NCBI RefSeq assembly: GCF_001742225.1
Contig: NZ_CP017075.1
Span: 3,192,001 to 3,256,000, forward strand
Source of the DNA: Novosphingobium resinovorum
GTDB taxonomy: Bacteria > Pseudomonadota > Alphaproteobacteria > Sphingomonadales > Sphingomonadaceae
Direction: 5' to 3'
Length of the DNA: 64,000 nt
Made by a program: the position numbers and the translations under genes. Numbering within the stretch: position 1 is the stretch's first letter; every line of letters starts with the position of its first letter. The notes below the pieces were generated by a model that was given only the letters and a program-made list of their open reading frames with translations, was not told the DNA's origin and searched no databases. Below are positions 18,629 to 26,109 of this stretch, in pieces.

Positions 18629-20265
18629 GCACCCGGCCCGGGCTGGTCGCCGCGTTGACCCGCGACCATGCGCTGTCGCGCAATCTCGTTCTGCTGGCGG
18701 CGCTGGCTGCAACGGTCGCCGTGCTTGTCGCGGGGCCGCGCCATCCGATGGCATTATGGCTGCTGCTAGCCAGCCTGCCTGTTCTGGTGATTTCGCTGGT
18801 GGACCTGTTCCAGACGAGGCATTCGCTGCGCCGGAACTACCCAGCGTCCGCACGCTTCCGCTGGTTCTTTGAATGGCTGCGGCCATTCCTGCGCGCCTAT
18901 ATCGTCGAGAGCGATCTCGACGGCCGGCCCTTTAGCCACGACGAGCGAGCGCTGGTCTACGCGCGCGCCAAGGGCGATGTCGCGGCCCACCCCTTCGGAA
19001 CCGAACTCGACGTCTATTCCGACGAATATGAATGGCTGGCACACAGCATTGCGCCTTCGCGTGATGCCCCCAAGGAAACGCGCGTGCACGTCGGAAGCGC
19101 GCAGTGCTCGCAGCCGTATGATGCGGCACGGCTGAATATTTCGGCCATGAGCTTCGGCGCCTTGGGAGCGAACGCTATCGAGGCGCTGAACCTGGGCGCG
19201 AAGATAGGCGGATTCTATCACGACACCGGCGAGGGCGGCCTGTCACCTTATCACCTGAAGCACGGTGGCGACGTCGTTTGGGAGATCGGTTCGGGCTACT
19301 TCGGCTGCCGCGACAAGGAGGGCCGATTCGATCCCGGCCGCTTCGCCGAACGGGCCGCGAACGATGCCGTGAAGATGACCGAAATCAAGTTGAGCCAAGG
19401 CGCCAAGCCGGGGCATGGGGGCCTTCTGCCCGGCCCGAAGGTAACCCGCGAGATCGCCGGGACACGCGATGTGCCCGAGGGCGAGGATTGCCTTTCGCCG
19501 CCTTGGCATTCAGCGTTCTCCACGCCCGTCGAGCTGGTCGAATTTGCCGCCCGCATGCGCGAGTTGTCGGGCGGCAAGCCGGTGGGCATCAAGCTGTGCG
19601 TAGGTTACCCGCACGAGCTCTTTGCCGTGACGAAGGCTATGCTGGAGACGGGAATCCTTCTGGACTTCATCGTCATCGACGGTGCTGAAGGCGGAACCGG
19701 CGCAGCGCCGACGGAACTTTCCGATCGGGTAGGAATGCCGCTGCGAGAGGGATTGATCCTGGCGCGCAACGCGCTGGTGGGAGCGAATCTGAAAGGGCCC
19801 GTGAAGTTGGCAGCATCGGGCAAAGTAAGTTCCGGTGCGGGTATTGCCATGAATGCAGCGCTGGGTGCCGATTGGTGCAATGCCGCGCGTTCGTTCATGT
19901 TCTCGCTGGGCTGCGTGCAATCCATGCGCTGTCACACGGATACGTGCCCAACCGGTGTCGCCACGCAGTCACCGGCGCGTCAGCGGGCTCTGGTGATCCC
20001 GGAGAAAGCCGAGCGCGTCGCCCGTTTCCAACGGACGACGCTTGAAGCGCTTCACGACATCGTCGTTGCCTGCGGTCTACAGTCGCCCGATGAATTCACC
20101 CCGGACGGTCTGCGCCAGCGTATCAGTGCGGTGGAGATGCGTTCCGTTGATGAGCTCTATGCCTTCGTTGAACCCGGTGAACTGCTTTCCGGCGCTCGCG
20201 ATCCTCGCACTGCGAAGTGGTGGGCGCAGGCAGATCCAACCTCTTTCAAGCGATGCGAAGTCTGA
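18625..20265 (+). CDS. FMN-binding glutamate synthase family protein, membrane-anchored
   Basis: The 546-residue protein has two N-terminal membrane helices followed by the FMN-barrel domain of the glutamate synthase large subunit (Glu_synthase). Visible motifs are ISAMSFGALG, DTGEGGLSPYH, KLSQGAKPGHGG, DFIVIDGAEGGTGAAP and a C-terminal CHTDTCPTGVATQ with Cys residues. The amidotransferase domain is missing, so it is the stand-alone (YerD-like) form of unknown substrate. The ATGA overlap with the PoxB-like gene implies a shared function. Confidence 0.85.
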   Translation: MSTRPGLVAALTRDHALSRNLVLLAALAATVAVLVAGPRHPMALWLLLASLPVLVISLVDLFQTRHSLRRNYPASARFRWFFEWLRPFLRAYIVESDLDGRPFSHDERALVYARAKGDVAAHPFGTELDVYSDEYEWLAHSIAPSRDAPKETRVHVGSAQCSQPYDAARLNISAMSFGALGANAIEALNLGAKIGGFYHDTGEGGLSPYHLKHGGDVVWEIGSGYFGCRDKEGRFDPGRFAERAANDAVKMTEIKLSQGAKPGHGGLLPGPKVTREIAGTRDVPEGEDCLSPPWHSAFSTPVELVEFAARMRELSGGKPVGIKLCVGYPHELFAVTKAMLETGILLDFIVIDGAEGGTGAAPTELSDRVGMPLREGLILARNALVGANLKGPVKLAASGKVSSGAGIAMNAALGADWCNAARSFMFSLGCVQSMRCHTDTCPTGVATQSPARQRALVIPEKAERVARFQRTTLEALHDIVVACGLQSPDEFTPDGLRQRISAVEMRSVDELYAFVEPGELLSGARDPRTAKWWAQADPTSFKRCEV

Positions 20266-20560
20266 CAATCGGCCACTTCGACCGTGCAATTCATCGCAAT
20301 GCAGAAATGGCGGCAATCGAATCATCGGTCATTTGGCTGCTCACTGCGGAGGAAGCATGAATTGTGTTTAAATATGCAGGCTCCAGCCTGCCTTTACGAC
20401 GACACGGGCTGCGGCGGAACAAATCTTGCAGCAAGGGCAGGTCGACTGTGGTTCATGCCCGAATGAGACTGCGGGAAGAGGTTGTTATTCCAGCACTTGC
20501 GTGTTCCCGGCTGGATGCCGGGGACCTTTGGGTCTATACTGCCCGTCAGGGAGCCAGGCC
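20266..20560. other. Intergenic stretch, nothing recognised
   Basis: 295 bp without a supported gene. It ends with an AGGGAG Shine-Dalgarno for the next small gene. Confidence 0.5.
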
Positions 20561-20863
20561 ATGATGCGTTATGCCGAAAAGCCATTTCTCCAGTATCTCG
20601 ACTCCTTCGTGCTGCGCGCGATCGGTGAACTGACCGAGCAGCAGGAACAGGCAATCCACCTCCTCTCCCCGACGTTTGTTCAGGCTGAAGGAACGCGGCC
20701 CTGGTTTGAAATCGTCGCTGAACGGATGAGCTTCAGCGAGGGCTACGTTTCCGAGATCGCTTCTGTCTGGGAGGCCAGCAGGCGATCCGCCAGTGAACAG
20801 GGGTTGGAGATCAGTCCGTTCGAGTTCACGAGGTTGTTCGTGGATGCGAACTTCCCCAGCTGA
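20561..20863 (+). CDS. Small hypothetical protein (100 aa)
   Basis: The frame starts at ATG 20561 with AGGGAG seven bases upstream. The protein is soluble and acidic, with segments such as YLDSFVLRAIGELTEQQ and PWFEIVAERMSFSEGYVSEIASVWE. I do not recognise a domain. Convergent with the reverse-strand cluster that follows. Confidence 0.65.
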   Translation: MMRYAEKPFLQYLDSFVLRAIGELTEQQEQAIHLLSPTFVQAEGTRPWFEIVAERMSFSEGYVSEIASVWEASRRSASEQGLEISPFEFTRLFVDANFPS

Positions 20864-20886
20864 TCTGGCGAGTGTCGGCTCAGGTC

Positions 20887-21237
20887 TCACCCTGACTCGA
20901 TCGAGGTCATCAGTTTGAAGATATCCTTGTCCGGGTTCGCGCCAACGATCCGCCCGGCTTTCGAATGCGTGCAGACCAGAACGAACAGATCCACCTCATC
21001 GTCGATGGCTGATTTGAAGCGGTCCGTGATGTCGTCTATCGCGATCCGGGAATCGAAGATCATGAAATCTGGCGTTTCAGTCCAGACCGCGCTGCACGCG
21101 ATTTTCGACACGACCTCGATGAGCGCGCGCCTGCGATCGATTTGCGAACGCCCCTGCCTTGGTTGGTCGGCGATACCGAACGCCGTCCAGTATGTGGTGC
21201 TCATGAATGTCTCAATGTCTTGGCCTGGCCGCGCCAT
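20887..21237 (-). CDS. Hypothetical protein (116 aa)
   Basis: The chosen ATG overlaps the stop of the upstream winged-helix gene (TGATG), so it is probably translated by coupling. The core reads AVWTETPDFMIFDSRIAIDDITDRFKSA and DEVDLFVLVCTHSK, suggesting an alpha/beta fold. No family recognised. A later start at 21204 is possible. Confidence 0.6.
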   Translation of the reverse strand: MARPGQDIETFMSTTYWTAFGIADQPRQGRSQIDRRRALIEVVSKIACSAVWTETPDFMIFDSRIAIDDITDRFKSAIDDEVDLFVLVCTHSKAGRIVGANPDKDIFKLMTSIESG

Positions 21238-21710
21238 CAATCGGCGGCGGGGCTGTTGCGCCTGGCAAGGGTCTCGAGCGCGGAAACGATCGATGTCGTT
21301 GTGACAGCTATCGGGGTACGGGCGCCGAGATGCATGAGCGATAGCCATGCGCTCACCATCTTGCTCCCTTTTTTCGTGATGACGAGAGGAGGTTGCGACC
21401 GGTCATCCTCTGCCTGAAAACAGACCAGTTCGTCCTTGAGCAAGGAGGAAACGTGCGTGATGGCCTTGCTCGATGAACAGGCCGCCGCAGCACAAACCTG
21501 TGCGACGGTCATTTCCCCCTTTCGAGCACTGCCCGCCCGGTAAAGGCCAAGGAGCATCAGCCAGGCGCATTCATCGATGTCGGGGGCAACCTTGCGGCGT
21601 GCGGCAATCCCGTCGAGATAGGATTGAACGTTGTCGATCTCGCACTCGATCTCGGCGTGATCTCCGAGGATATGCGCCAGTTCGTCAGTCAGCGTATGGA
21701 GGTTCAGCAC
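21237..21710 (-). CDS. Winged-helix (MarR-like) DNA-binding protein
   Basis: The 157-residue protein has an N-terminal helical segment followed by a probable winged helix: LMLLGLYRAG, MTVAQVCAAAACSSSKAITHVSSLLKDELV (helix-turn-helix), then a PPLVITKKGSKMVSAWL wing. This suits a small local transcription regulator. The GTG start has GGGAG six bases upstream. It overlaps the membrane-protein gene upstream by 26 bp and the next gene downstream, indicating one operon. Confidence 0.65.
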   Translation of the reverse strand: MLNLHTLTDELAHILGDHAEIECEIDNVQSYLDGIAARRKVAPDIDECAWLMLLGLYRAGSARKGEMTVAQVCAAAACSSSKAITHVSSLLKDELVCFQAEDDRSQPPLVITKKGSKMVSAWLSLMHLGARTPIAVTTTSIVSALETLARRNSPAAD

Positions 21711-22125
21711 GGCGCGCTCCCCGGGAGGAATGCCGAAGGTCGAGTATTGGACCCACGCACAGAACGATCAGTTGCGGGATACTCCACACCGCCGAGGCAG
21801 CCTTGAACAGCCGGGGCGTATTGGGAACGATTTCCCAGGCCAGGAACGAGATGACGCTGAGTGCTTGAAACGCGCATATCCACAAGGGCCAGTACCGGTC
21901 GGTCTTCGCCGCGAGATGCGCGAGGCCGATGAGCAGCACGAAGTCCACCATGACCGTGGAGTGCGCGAGGCTGATCTGGGTCTTGAACGTCGTTGCGCCG
22001 ATATAGGTCGCCAGCGCAGCGACCACGAACATGAGGCATATCCTGCGCCCTTCCCACCCGCCCCACAGCAGTGCTGGCAGGCAGGACACGAACATGAGTA
22101 TTCCGAAGACGAGATTCAGGAGCAT
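21685..22125 (-). CDS. Small integral membrane protein
   Basis: 146 residues with about four to five hydrophobic helices (LVFGILMFVSCLPALLW, ICLMFVVAALATYIGA, VMVDFVLLIGLAHLAA, FQALSVISFLAWEIV, IPQLIVLCVGPIL). The C-terminal tail is Arg-rich and cytoplasmic by the positive-inside rule. No family recognised. Its start codon is inside an 11-bp inverted repeat. Confidence 0.65.
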   Translation of the reverse strand: MLLNLVFGILMFVSCLPALLWGGWEGRRICLMFVVAALATYIGATTFKTQISLAHSTVMVDFVLLIGLAHLAAKTDRYWPLWICAFQALSVISFLAWEIVPNTPRLFKAASAVWSIPQLIVLCVGPILDLRHSSRGARRAEPPYAD

Positions 22126-22165
22126 GGCCTTGACTTCAACCTGCGACGTTCGACGTCAAGGCCAT
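22124..22165 (-). promoter_or_regulatory. Inverted repeat sequestering a start codon
   Basis: Perfect 11-bp arms, ATGGCCTTGAC (22124-22134) and GTCAAGGCCAT (22155-22165), flank a 20-nt loop. In the reverse-strand transcript the second arm ends with the ATG of the membrane-protein gene. It could be an operator or a translation-blocking hairpin. Confidence 0.5.
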
Positions 22166-22179
22166 CACCCCTTTCCGGA

Positions 22180-22524
22180 TTACACTCGGGCCGTCGCCGT
22201 CTCGGGGGTCTTCAGCAGCCCGCTCGGGCTATCGTCGCCGAAGCAACCCCAATCCGTCTCCCGGTGCTGCGATTCGCCCTTGATGAAGGCGAGCTTGCGA
22301 TGCATCTGCACCATGTCCTTGCGGCCCTCCACCAGCTTGGCGAAACCGGCTGCAGCCGAATCCAGCGCACTTTGCAGATGGGCCGGCGGGACGCTGGATG
22401 CGGCATTGGTCTCCATGATGGTCGCGGCAAGGCGCGCGGCGTCGAAAAGGGCCGTGTCGACGCTCTTGAACATGCCAGAAATTTCCGTGGCGACCGCTCG
22501 TCCGCCTGCTTCCGAAAGACGCAT
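22180..22524 (-). CDS. Hypothetical protein (114 aa)
   Basis: ATG 22524 has a GGAG ribosome site about six bases upstream; a longer GTG start at 22548 has none. The protein is mainly helical (ISGMFKSVDTALFDAARLAA, LDSAAAGFAKLVEGRKDM), with a polar C-terminus. No family recognised. It lies between the LuxR-like and membrane-protein genes on the same strand. Confidence 0.6.
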   Translation of the reverse strand: MRLSEAGGRAVATEISGMFKSVDTALFDAARLAATIMETNAASSVPPAHLQSALDSAAAGFAKLVEGRKDMVQMHRKLAFIKGESQHRETDWGCFGDDSPSGLLKTPETATARV

Positions 22525-22573
22525 ATGTTTCTCCGATGCGTGAATCACGCTGAGGTTTGCCGTGAAGTGAAGC

Positions 22574-23083
22574 TCACCTGCCGAGCAGGCTGAGAATTCC
22601 GACCATCACCGTGACGATCGCGGCCAGGCCGACGACGGAGACAAGCGCAACCTGTCCCATCATCGCCATGCGCTGCGCCATCGTCAGGTCATGACGGGAG
22701 CCCCCGACCGGAGGAAGACTGAGGAGCCGCGAGAATTCCCATCGAGGGTGCGTTGCCCTCGCTTGGTCTTCTGCTCCGGCTCTCGTTTCTTCCGGACGAG
22801 TGCTCTGTGCCTCGGCATCCTCGTCGCTGTCGAGCGGTTGCGGCGCACTAGGTAGCCGCTCCCTACCCTTTGATGCGTCTAGGAAAATACGCGCCGCATC
22901 GGCCCGGCTGGAAACCCCCAGCTTGACCATCAGGTCGGCGACATGATTGTCGATGGTCTTGTAGGACAGCCCAAGGCTTGCGCCGATCTCCTTGGAAGAC
23001 AGGTGCCGGGCAACCAGCGAGAGAACCTCGTACTGCCGGGCAGACAGCTTTTGCCGAAGCTCCCCTTCTGACCATTCCCGCAT
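22574..23083 (-). CDS. LuxR-type HTH regulator with C-terminal membrane anchor
   Basis: The 169-residue protein starts directly with a GerE/LuxR helix-turn-helix (LSARQYEVLSLVARHLSSKE, TIDNHVADLMVKLGV). An Asp/Glu/Arg-rich linker follows, and a single hydrophobic helix ends the protein (QVALVSVVGLAAIVTVMVGI). There is no receiver or autoinducer domain. The HTH would face the cytoplasm and be tethered to the membrane. ATG 23083 has GAGGGG seven bases upstream. Confidence 0.8.
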   Translation of the reverse strand: MREWSEGELRQKLSARQYEVLSLVARHLSSKEIGASLGLSYKTIDNHVADLMVKLGVSSRADAARIFLDASKGRERLPSAPQPLDSDEDAEAQSTRPEETRAGAEDQARATHPRWEFSRLLSLPPVGGSRHDLTMAQRMAMMGQVALVSVVGLAAIVTVMVGILSLLGR

Positions 23084-23379
23084 CTTGCAGCCCCTCGTGC
23101 CTCGCCCTTCGTTTCCACACACGGTTGGAGGCTGAAAAGCATCCTAGCACTGTTTGCAACCGGTAACCTCGCTTGATTGACGCAGTGCCAAAGTCGTTAG
23201 TTACCGATTCATCGCCCGGCGCGGGATGCAAGTCTGGCAAACCTGGCTCGGCGAGCAGGTGAAGATGACTGCCTCCGCGCCTTTGGCGCGGCCAAGCTCT
23301 GCCTTCGCAGGTTGCTCCGACCGCGCCAACTGCGGTGTATCGTCGGCAGAGCCGCTGGCCTGAGCCCGTGGATTTCCTC

Positions 23380-23723
23380 CAGATTTGAGTAGAGTCCGCC
23401 CCTTGAAGGAGTCGGGTGGATATGAAGCGGAGCAGGTTCAGCGAGGAACAGATCATCGCGGTATCGAAGGAGCAGGAGGCCGGAATGGCGACGGCGGACG
23501 TGTGCCGCCGCCATGGGGTCAGCTCCGCGACGTTTTACAAGTGGAAGGCCAAGTATGGCGGCCTGGAGGTTTCCGAAGCCCGACGGCTGCGTTCGCTGGA
23601 AGAAGAGAACTCTCGGCTGAAGCGTCTTCTGGCCGATGCGATGCTGGATAACGCCATGCTCAAGGAGATCACCGCAAAAAAGTTCTGAGGCCTGGTGCCA
23701 AGCGGAAGGCGGTGGCTCATCCC
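23380..23723 (+). mobile_element. Truncated IS3-family element
   Basis: OrfA is complete with an A6G slippery heptamer at 23676-23682 just before its stop. The -1 frame then continues as the expected start of OrfB (RPGAKRKAVAH) for about 40 bp before similarity stops near 23720. The left boundary is approximate. The truncation point lies next to the SDR gene, so the element marks the island's right edge. Confidence 0.75.
23416..23688 (+). CDS. IS3-family transposase OrfA
   Basis: The 90-residue OrfA carries a HTH_Tnp_1 domain (RFSEEQIIAVSKEQE, VCRRHGVSSATFYKWKAKYGG) followed by a leucine-zipper-like helix (LRSLEEENSRLKRLLADAML) that mediates OrfA/OrfAB dimerisation. Without OrfB it cannot transpose by itself. 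Confidence 0.92.
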   Translation: MDMKRSRFSEEQIIAVSKEQEAGMATADVCRRHGVSSATFYKWKAKYGGLEVSEARRLRSLEEENSRLKRLLADAMLDNAMLKEITAKKF

Positions 23724-23724
23724 G

Positions 23725-23735
23725 TTCCCGCTACC
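23725..23735 (+). other. Possible att-like match to the tRNA-Gly 3' region
   Basis: The 11 bases TTCCCGCTACC also occur in the T-arm/acceptor end of tRNA-Gly at 16273-16283. The match is short and could be chance. Its position, exactly where the truncated IS3 ends and chromosomal-type sequence resumes, makes it a candidate right-end scar. Confidence 0.2.
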
Positions 23736-23743
23736 TCTATGGC

Positions 23744-24502
23744 TCACGCAGCGCAGAGCATCCTCGGCGTCGGCGCTGGGCGCAGCATCAGGCGGTTGAA
23801 TACTCGGCGCTTGAGCGATTGCGGCTCCAGGACCTCGTTGTTGCGCTCCCACAGGGTGCCGTTCAGCGAGGGATCGCTCGACAGCGCGAGTTCGGCGCCC
23901 CAGCGGGCTGCGTCGGCCGGGTGAATGCCGTCGGGCAGGCCCATCGCGGTGCGCAGGGCACCGGGGATCCAGTCGCTGATCACGATGTCCGGAAAGCGCC
24001 CCTCGAGGTCCGCGACCAGTGCGCGGGTGAAGATTCGTCCCGCGCCCTTGGAGACCGAGTAGGCGCCGCTCGCCGGGATCGGCGCGAGGTCGGCGAAGCT
24101 GGTAACGTTGACGATGCGGCCGGTGCCCCGGCTCACCATGTCCTCCAGCGCGAGGCGGCTGCAGGCGACCATGCCGCCCAGGTTGATCGCCATCGTGTGC
24201 ATGAAGCTTTCGGGCGTCTCGTCGAGGAAATCGCGGCGGGGGTAGACGGCGGCGTTGTTGATGAGGATGGCGATCGGGCCGAGGCGGCGGATCGCGTCGA
24301 AGGCGCCGCGCAGGGCGTCGTAATCGGATACGTCGCAGGCTATGGGGTGGAACGCCCCGGCGGCGGCGCACAGCTTCGACGTGGCGGCAAGGTCGCTCTC
24401 GCTGCGGGCGAGGCCCGCGACAATGCAGCCGCGCGCGACGAGTTCCAGCGCCAGCGCGCGGCCAAGGCCCTGACCGGCCCCGGTGACGATGGCCAGCGTC
24501 AT
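23744..24502 (-). CDS. Short-chain dehydrogenase/reductase
   Basis: A 252-residue classical SDR with the NAD(P) motif TGAGQGLG, the NNAA segment (ILINNAAVYP), the active-site Ser (VTSFAD) and YSVSK (YxxxK). It is the third gene of a minus-strand operon; its ATG overlaps the GMC gene stop (ATGA). It may act on the product of the GMC oxidoreductase, for example reducing a keto-sugar or keto-lipid. Substrate unknown. Confidence 0.85.
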   Translation of the reverse strand: MTLAIVTGAGQGLGRALALELVARGCIVAGLARSESDLAATSKLCAAAGAFHPIACDVSDYDALRGAFDAIRRLGPIAILINNAAVYPRRDFLDETPESFMHTMAINLGGMVACSRLALEDMVSRGTGRIVNVTSFADLAPIPASGAYSVSKGAGRIFTRALVADLEGRFPDIVISDWIPGALRTAMGLPDGIHPADAARWGAELALSSDPSLNGTLWERNNEVLEPQSLKRRVFNRLMLRPAPTPRMLCAA

Positions 24503-26109
24503 GACACGAGGCTCATGGCACGGTGTTCCAGGTCCGATGTTCCCGCAGCCTTGAGAATCGCATCGCCGACGCGCAGCGCGTTGGCGGCGATGGTCAGGCT
24601 GGGGTTGACCCCCATCGAGGTCGGCATGAACGAGGCGTCGGCCACCCACAGGTTGCGCATGCCGTGAACCCGGCAATCGGCATCGACAACGGACTTCGCG
24701 GGATCGGTCCCCATGCGCAGGCTGCCGCAGGGGTGGCCGAAGTTCAGCTCCGGCTGGTAAGTCAGGAACAGCGTGCGCCGCAGCCCCAGCGCAGTGCGGA
24801 TCAGTTTGCGGAAGCGCTTGCGGCGCTGGTGCAGTTCGGGGCTGAAGCGGTAATCGATCAGGATGCCGCCGGGACGGTCAGGGTCGGTCGTGACGCGGTT
24901 CTCGGCATAAGGCCTGTCTTCCAGCAGGCCGACGAAGACCTTGGCCTGTCCCAGCAGTCGCGCCGCTACTTTGGCCGGGATGCGCGCCATCTGGTGAGTG
25001 CCCGGCAGGCGGCGCAGCGGGCTGCGGTCGATCTTGCCGCGCAGGTAACTGAGAATCTCGCCTTCGCCTGCATCCAGCCCCATCGCCTGCACCATGCCGA
25101 AGCGGTGCCCCTCGGCATAGTAGAGGTCGCGAAAACCGATGGACTTGGCGGCCTCGGCATAGCCCTCGCCGCGCCGGGGCCAGAGTGCGAACATCTCGTT
25201 GAGGTGGAACATCAGGTATCGCCCGACCTGGCCGCGCGCGTTCCCGCAGCCCTCGGCCCAGTCCGAGCGCGAGGCGAGCAGAATGCGCGGCGAGGACAGT
25301 GCGCCTGCGGCCAGCACCACGTGGGACGCAGTGAACTCCAGCGTCTCGCCATCGCGGCGGGCGACGACGCGGGTGACACGGATATCGTCACCGCGCAGTT
25401 CGGTAACCTCGCAGCGATCGGCTATGGCGGCGCGGCCGGTGGCGAGAGCGGGCTCGACCCCTGCAGAGCGGCCGTCCAGCTTGCAGGGGCGGGGGCACTT
25501 GCGGCCGAGGCACGAGCCGCAGCCGTCGAGGCCGCGCATCGCGCTGTGCAACTGGTAGGGGTGCAGGCCGGAGCGGCGCATGCCCTCCATCAGCCGGGCA
25601 TCGCCCTCGCACATCGCGGGGCCTGCCGTGAGGTTGGGTGTCGGGTGGGGGGCGAGCGGGTCCGGCTGACCGCGCACCTCGAACAGGGCCTGCGCCGCGT
25701 CGAAGTAGGGGAGCATCGCAGAGAAGCTGACCGGCCAACCGTTAGTGGGGTGCGGGCGCTCGGCGCTGTGGTCGAGATCGTGCGGCTCGGGCCGTTCGAG
25801 CGTGGCGGCGTAGAAGACGGAAGAGCCGCCAACGGCGGCGCCTATCGCGGGATGGACGCGGTGTTCCTCTCCCTCGATGCGGGCGTGGATGGTCTCGGGC
25901 CACGATCCGCGCACGAGGCGGGCGACGGGATCGGTGATCTCGTCGCTTGCCATGTGGTTCTGCTCGGCGCGGTGTCCGGCGCGGCCCTTCTCTACGAACA
26001 GGACCGAAAGGCCGCGCTCGGCAAGGCGGCGGCCGATCGTACCCCCGCCGATGCCGGTGCCGATGACGATGACGTCCCAATGTTTTTCGGTGAGTTCGCC
26101 CGGGGTCAC
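24499..26109 (-). CDS. GMC-family FAD oxidoreductase
   Basis: The 536-residue protein starts with a FAD Rossmann motif (VIVIGTGIGGGTIGRRLAERG). It has the GMC substrate loop (AAVGGSSVFYAATLERP), a Cys cluster C-x2-C-x4-C-x3-C (CGSCLGRKCPRPC), and the C-terminal GMC_oxred_C segment with GHPCGSLRMGTD and NPSLTIAANALR. Family members oxidise alcohols or sugars. The GTG start overlaps the acyltransferase stop by 4 bp. A longer open frame continues upstream only because it is antisense-like reading of the acyltransferase gene. Confidence 0.88.
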   Translation of the reverse strand: MTPGELTEKHWDVIVIGTGIGGGTIGRRLAERGLSVLFVEKGRAGHRAEQNHMASDEITDPVARLVRGSWPETIHARIEGEEHRVHPAIGAAVGGSSVFYAATLERPEPHDLDHSAERPHPTNGWPVSFSAMLPYFDAAQALFEVRGQPDPLAPHPTPNLTAGPAMCEGDARLMEGMRRSGLHPYQLHSAMRGLDGCGSCLGRKCPRPCKLDGRSAGVEPALATGRAAIADRCEVTELRGDDIRVTRVVARRDGETLEFTASHVVLAAGALSSPRILLASRSDWAEGCGNARGQVGRYLMFHLNEMFALWPRRGEGYAEAAKSIGFRDLYYAEGHRFGMVQAMGLDAGEGEILSYLRGKIDRSPLRRLPGTHQMARIPAKVAARLLGQAKVFVGLLEDRPYAENRVTTDPDRPGGILIDYRFSPELHQRRKRFRKLIRTALGLRRTLFLTYQPELNFGHPCGSLRMGTDPAKSVVDADCRVHGMRNLWVADASFMPTSMGVNPSLTIAANALRVGDAILKAAGTSDLEHRAMSLVS

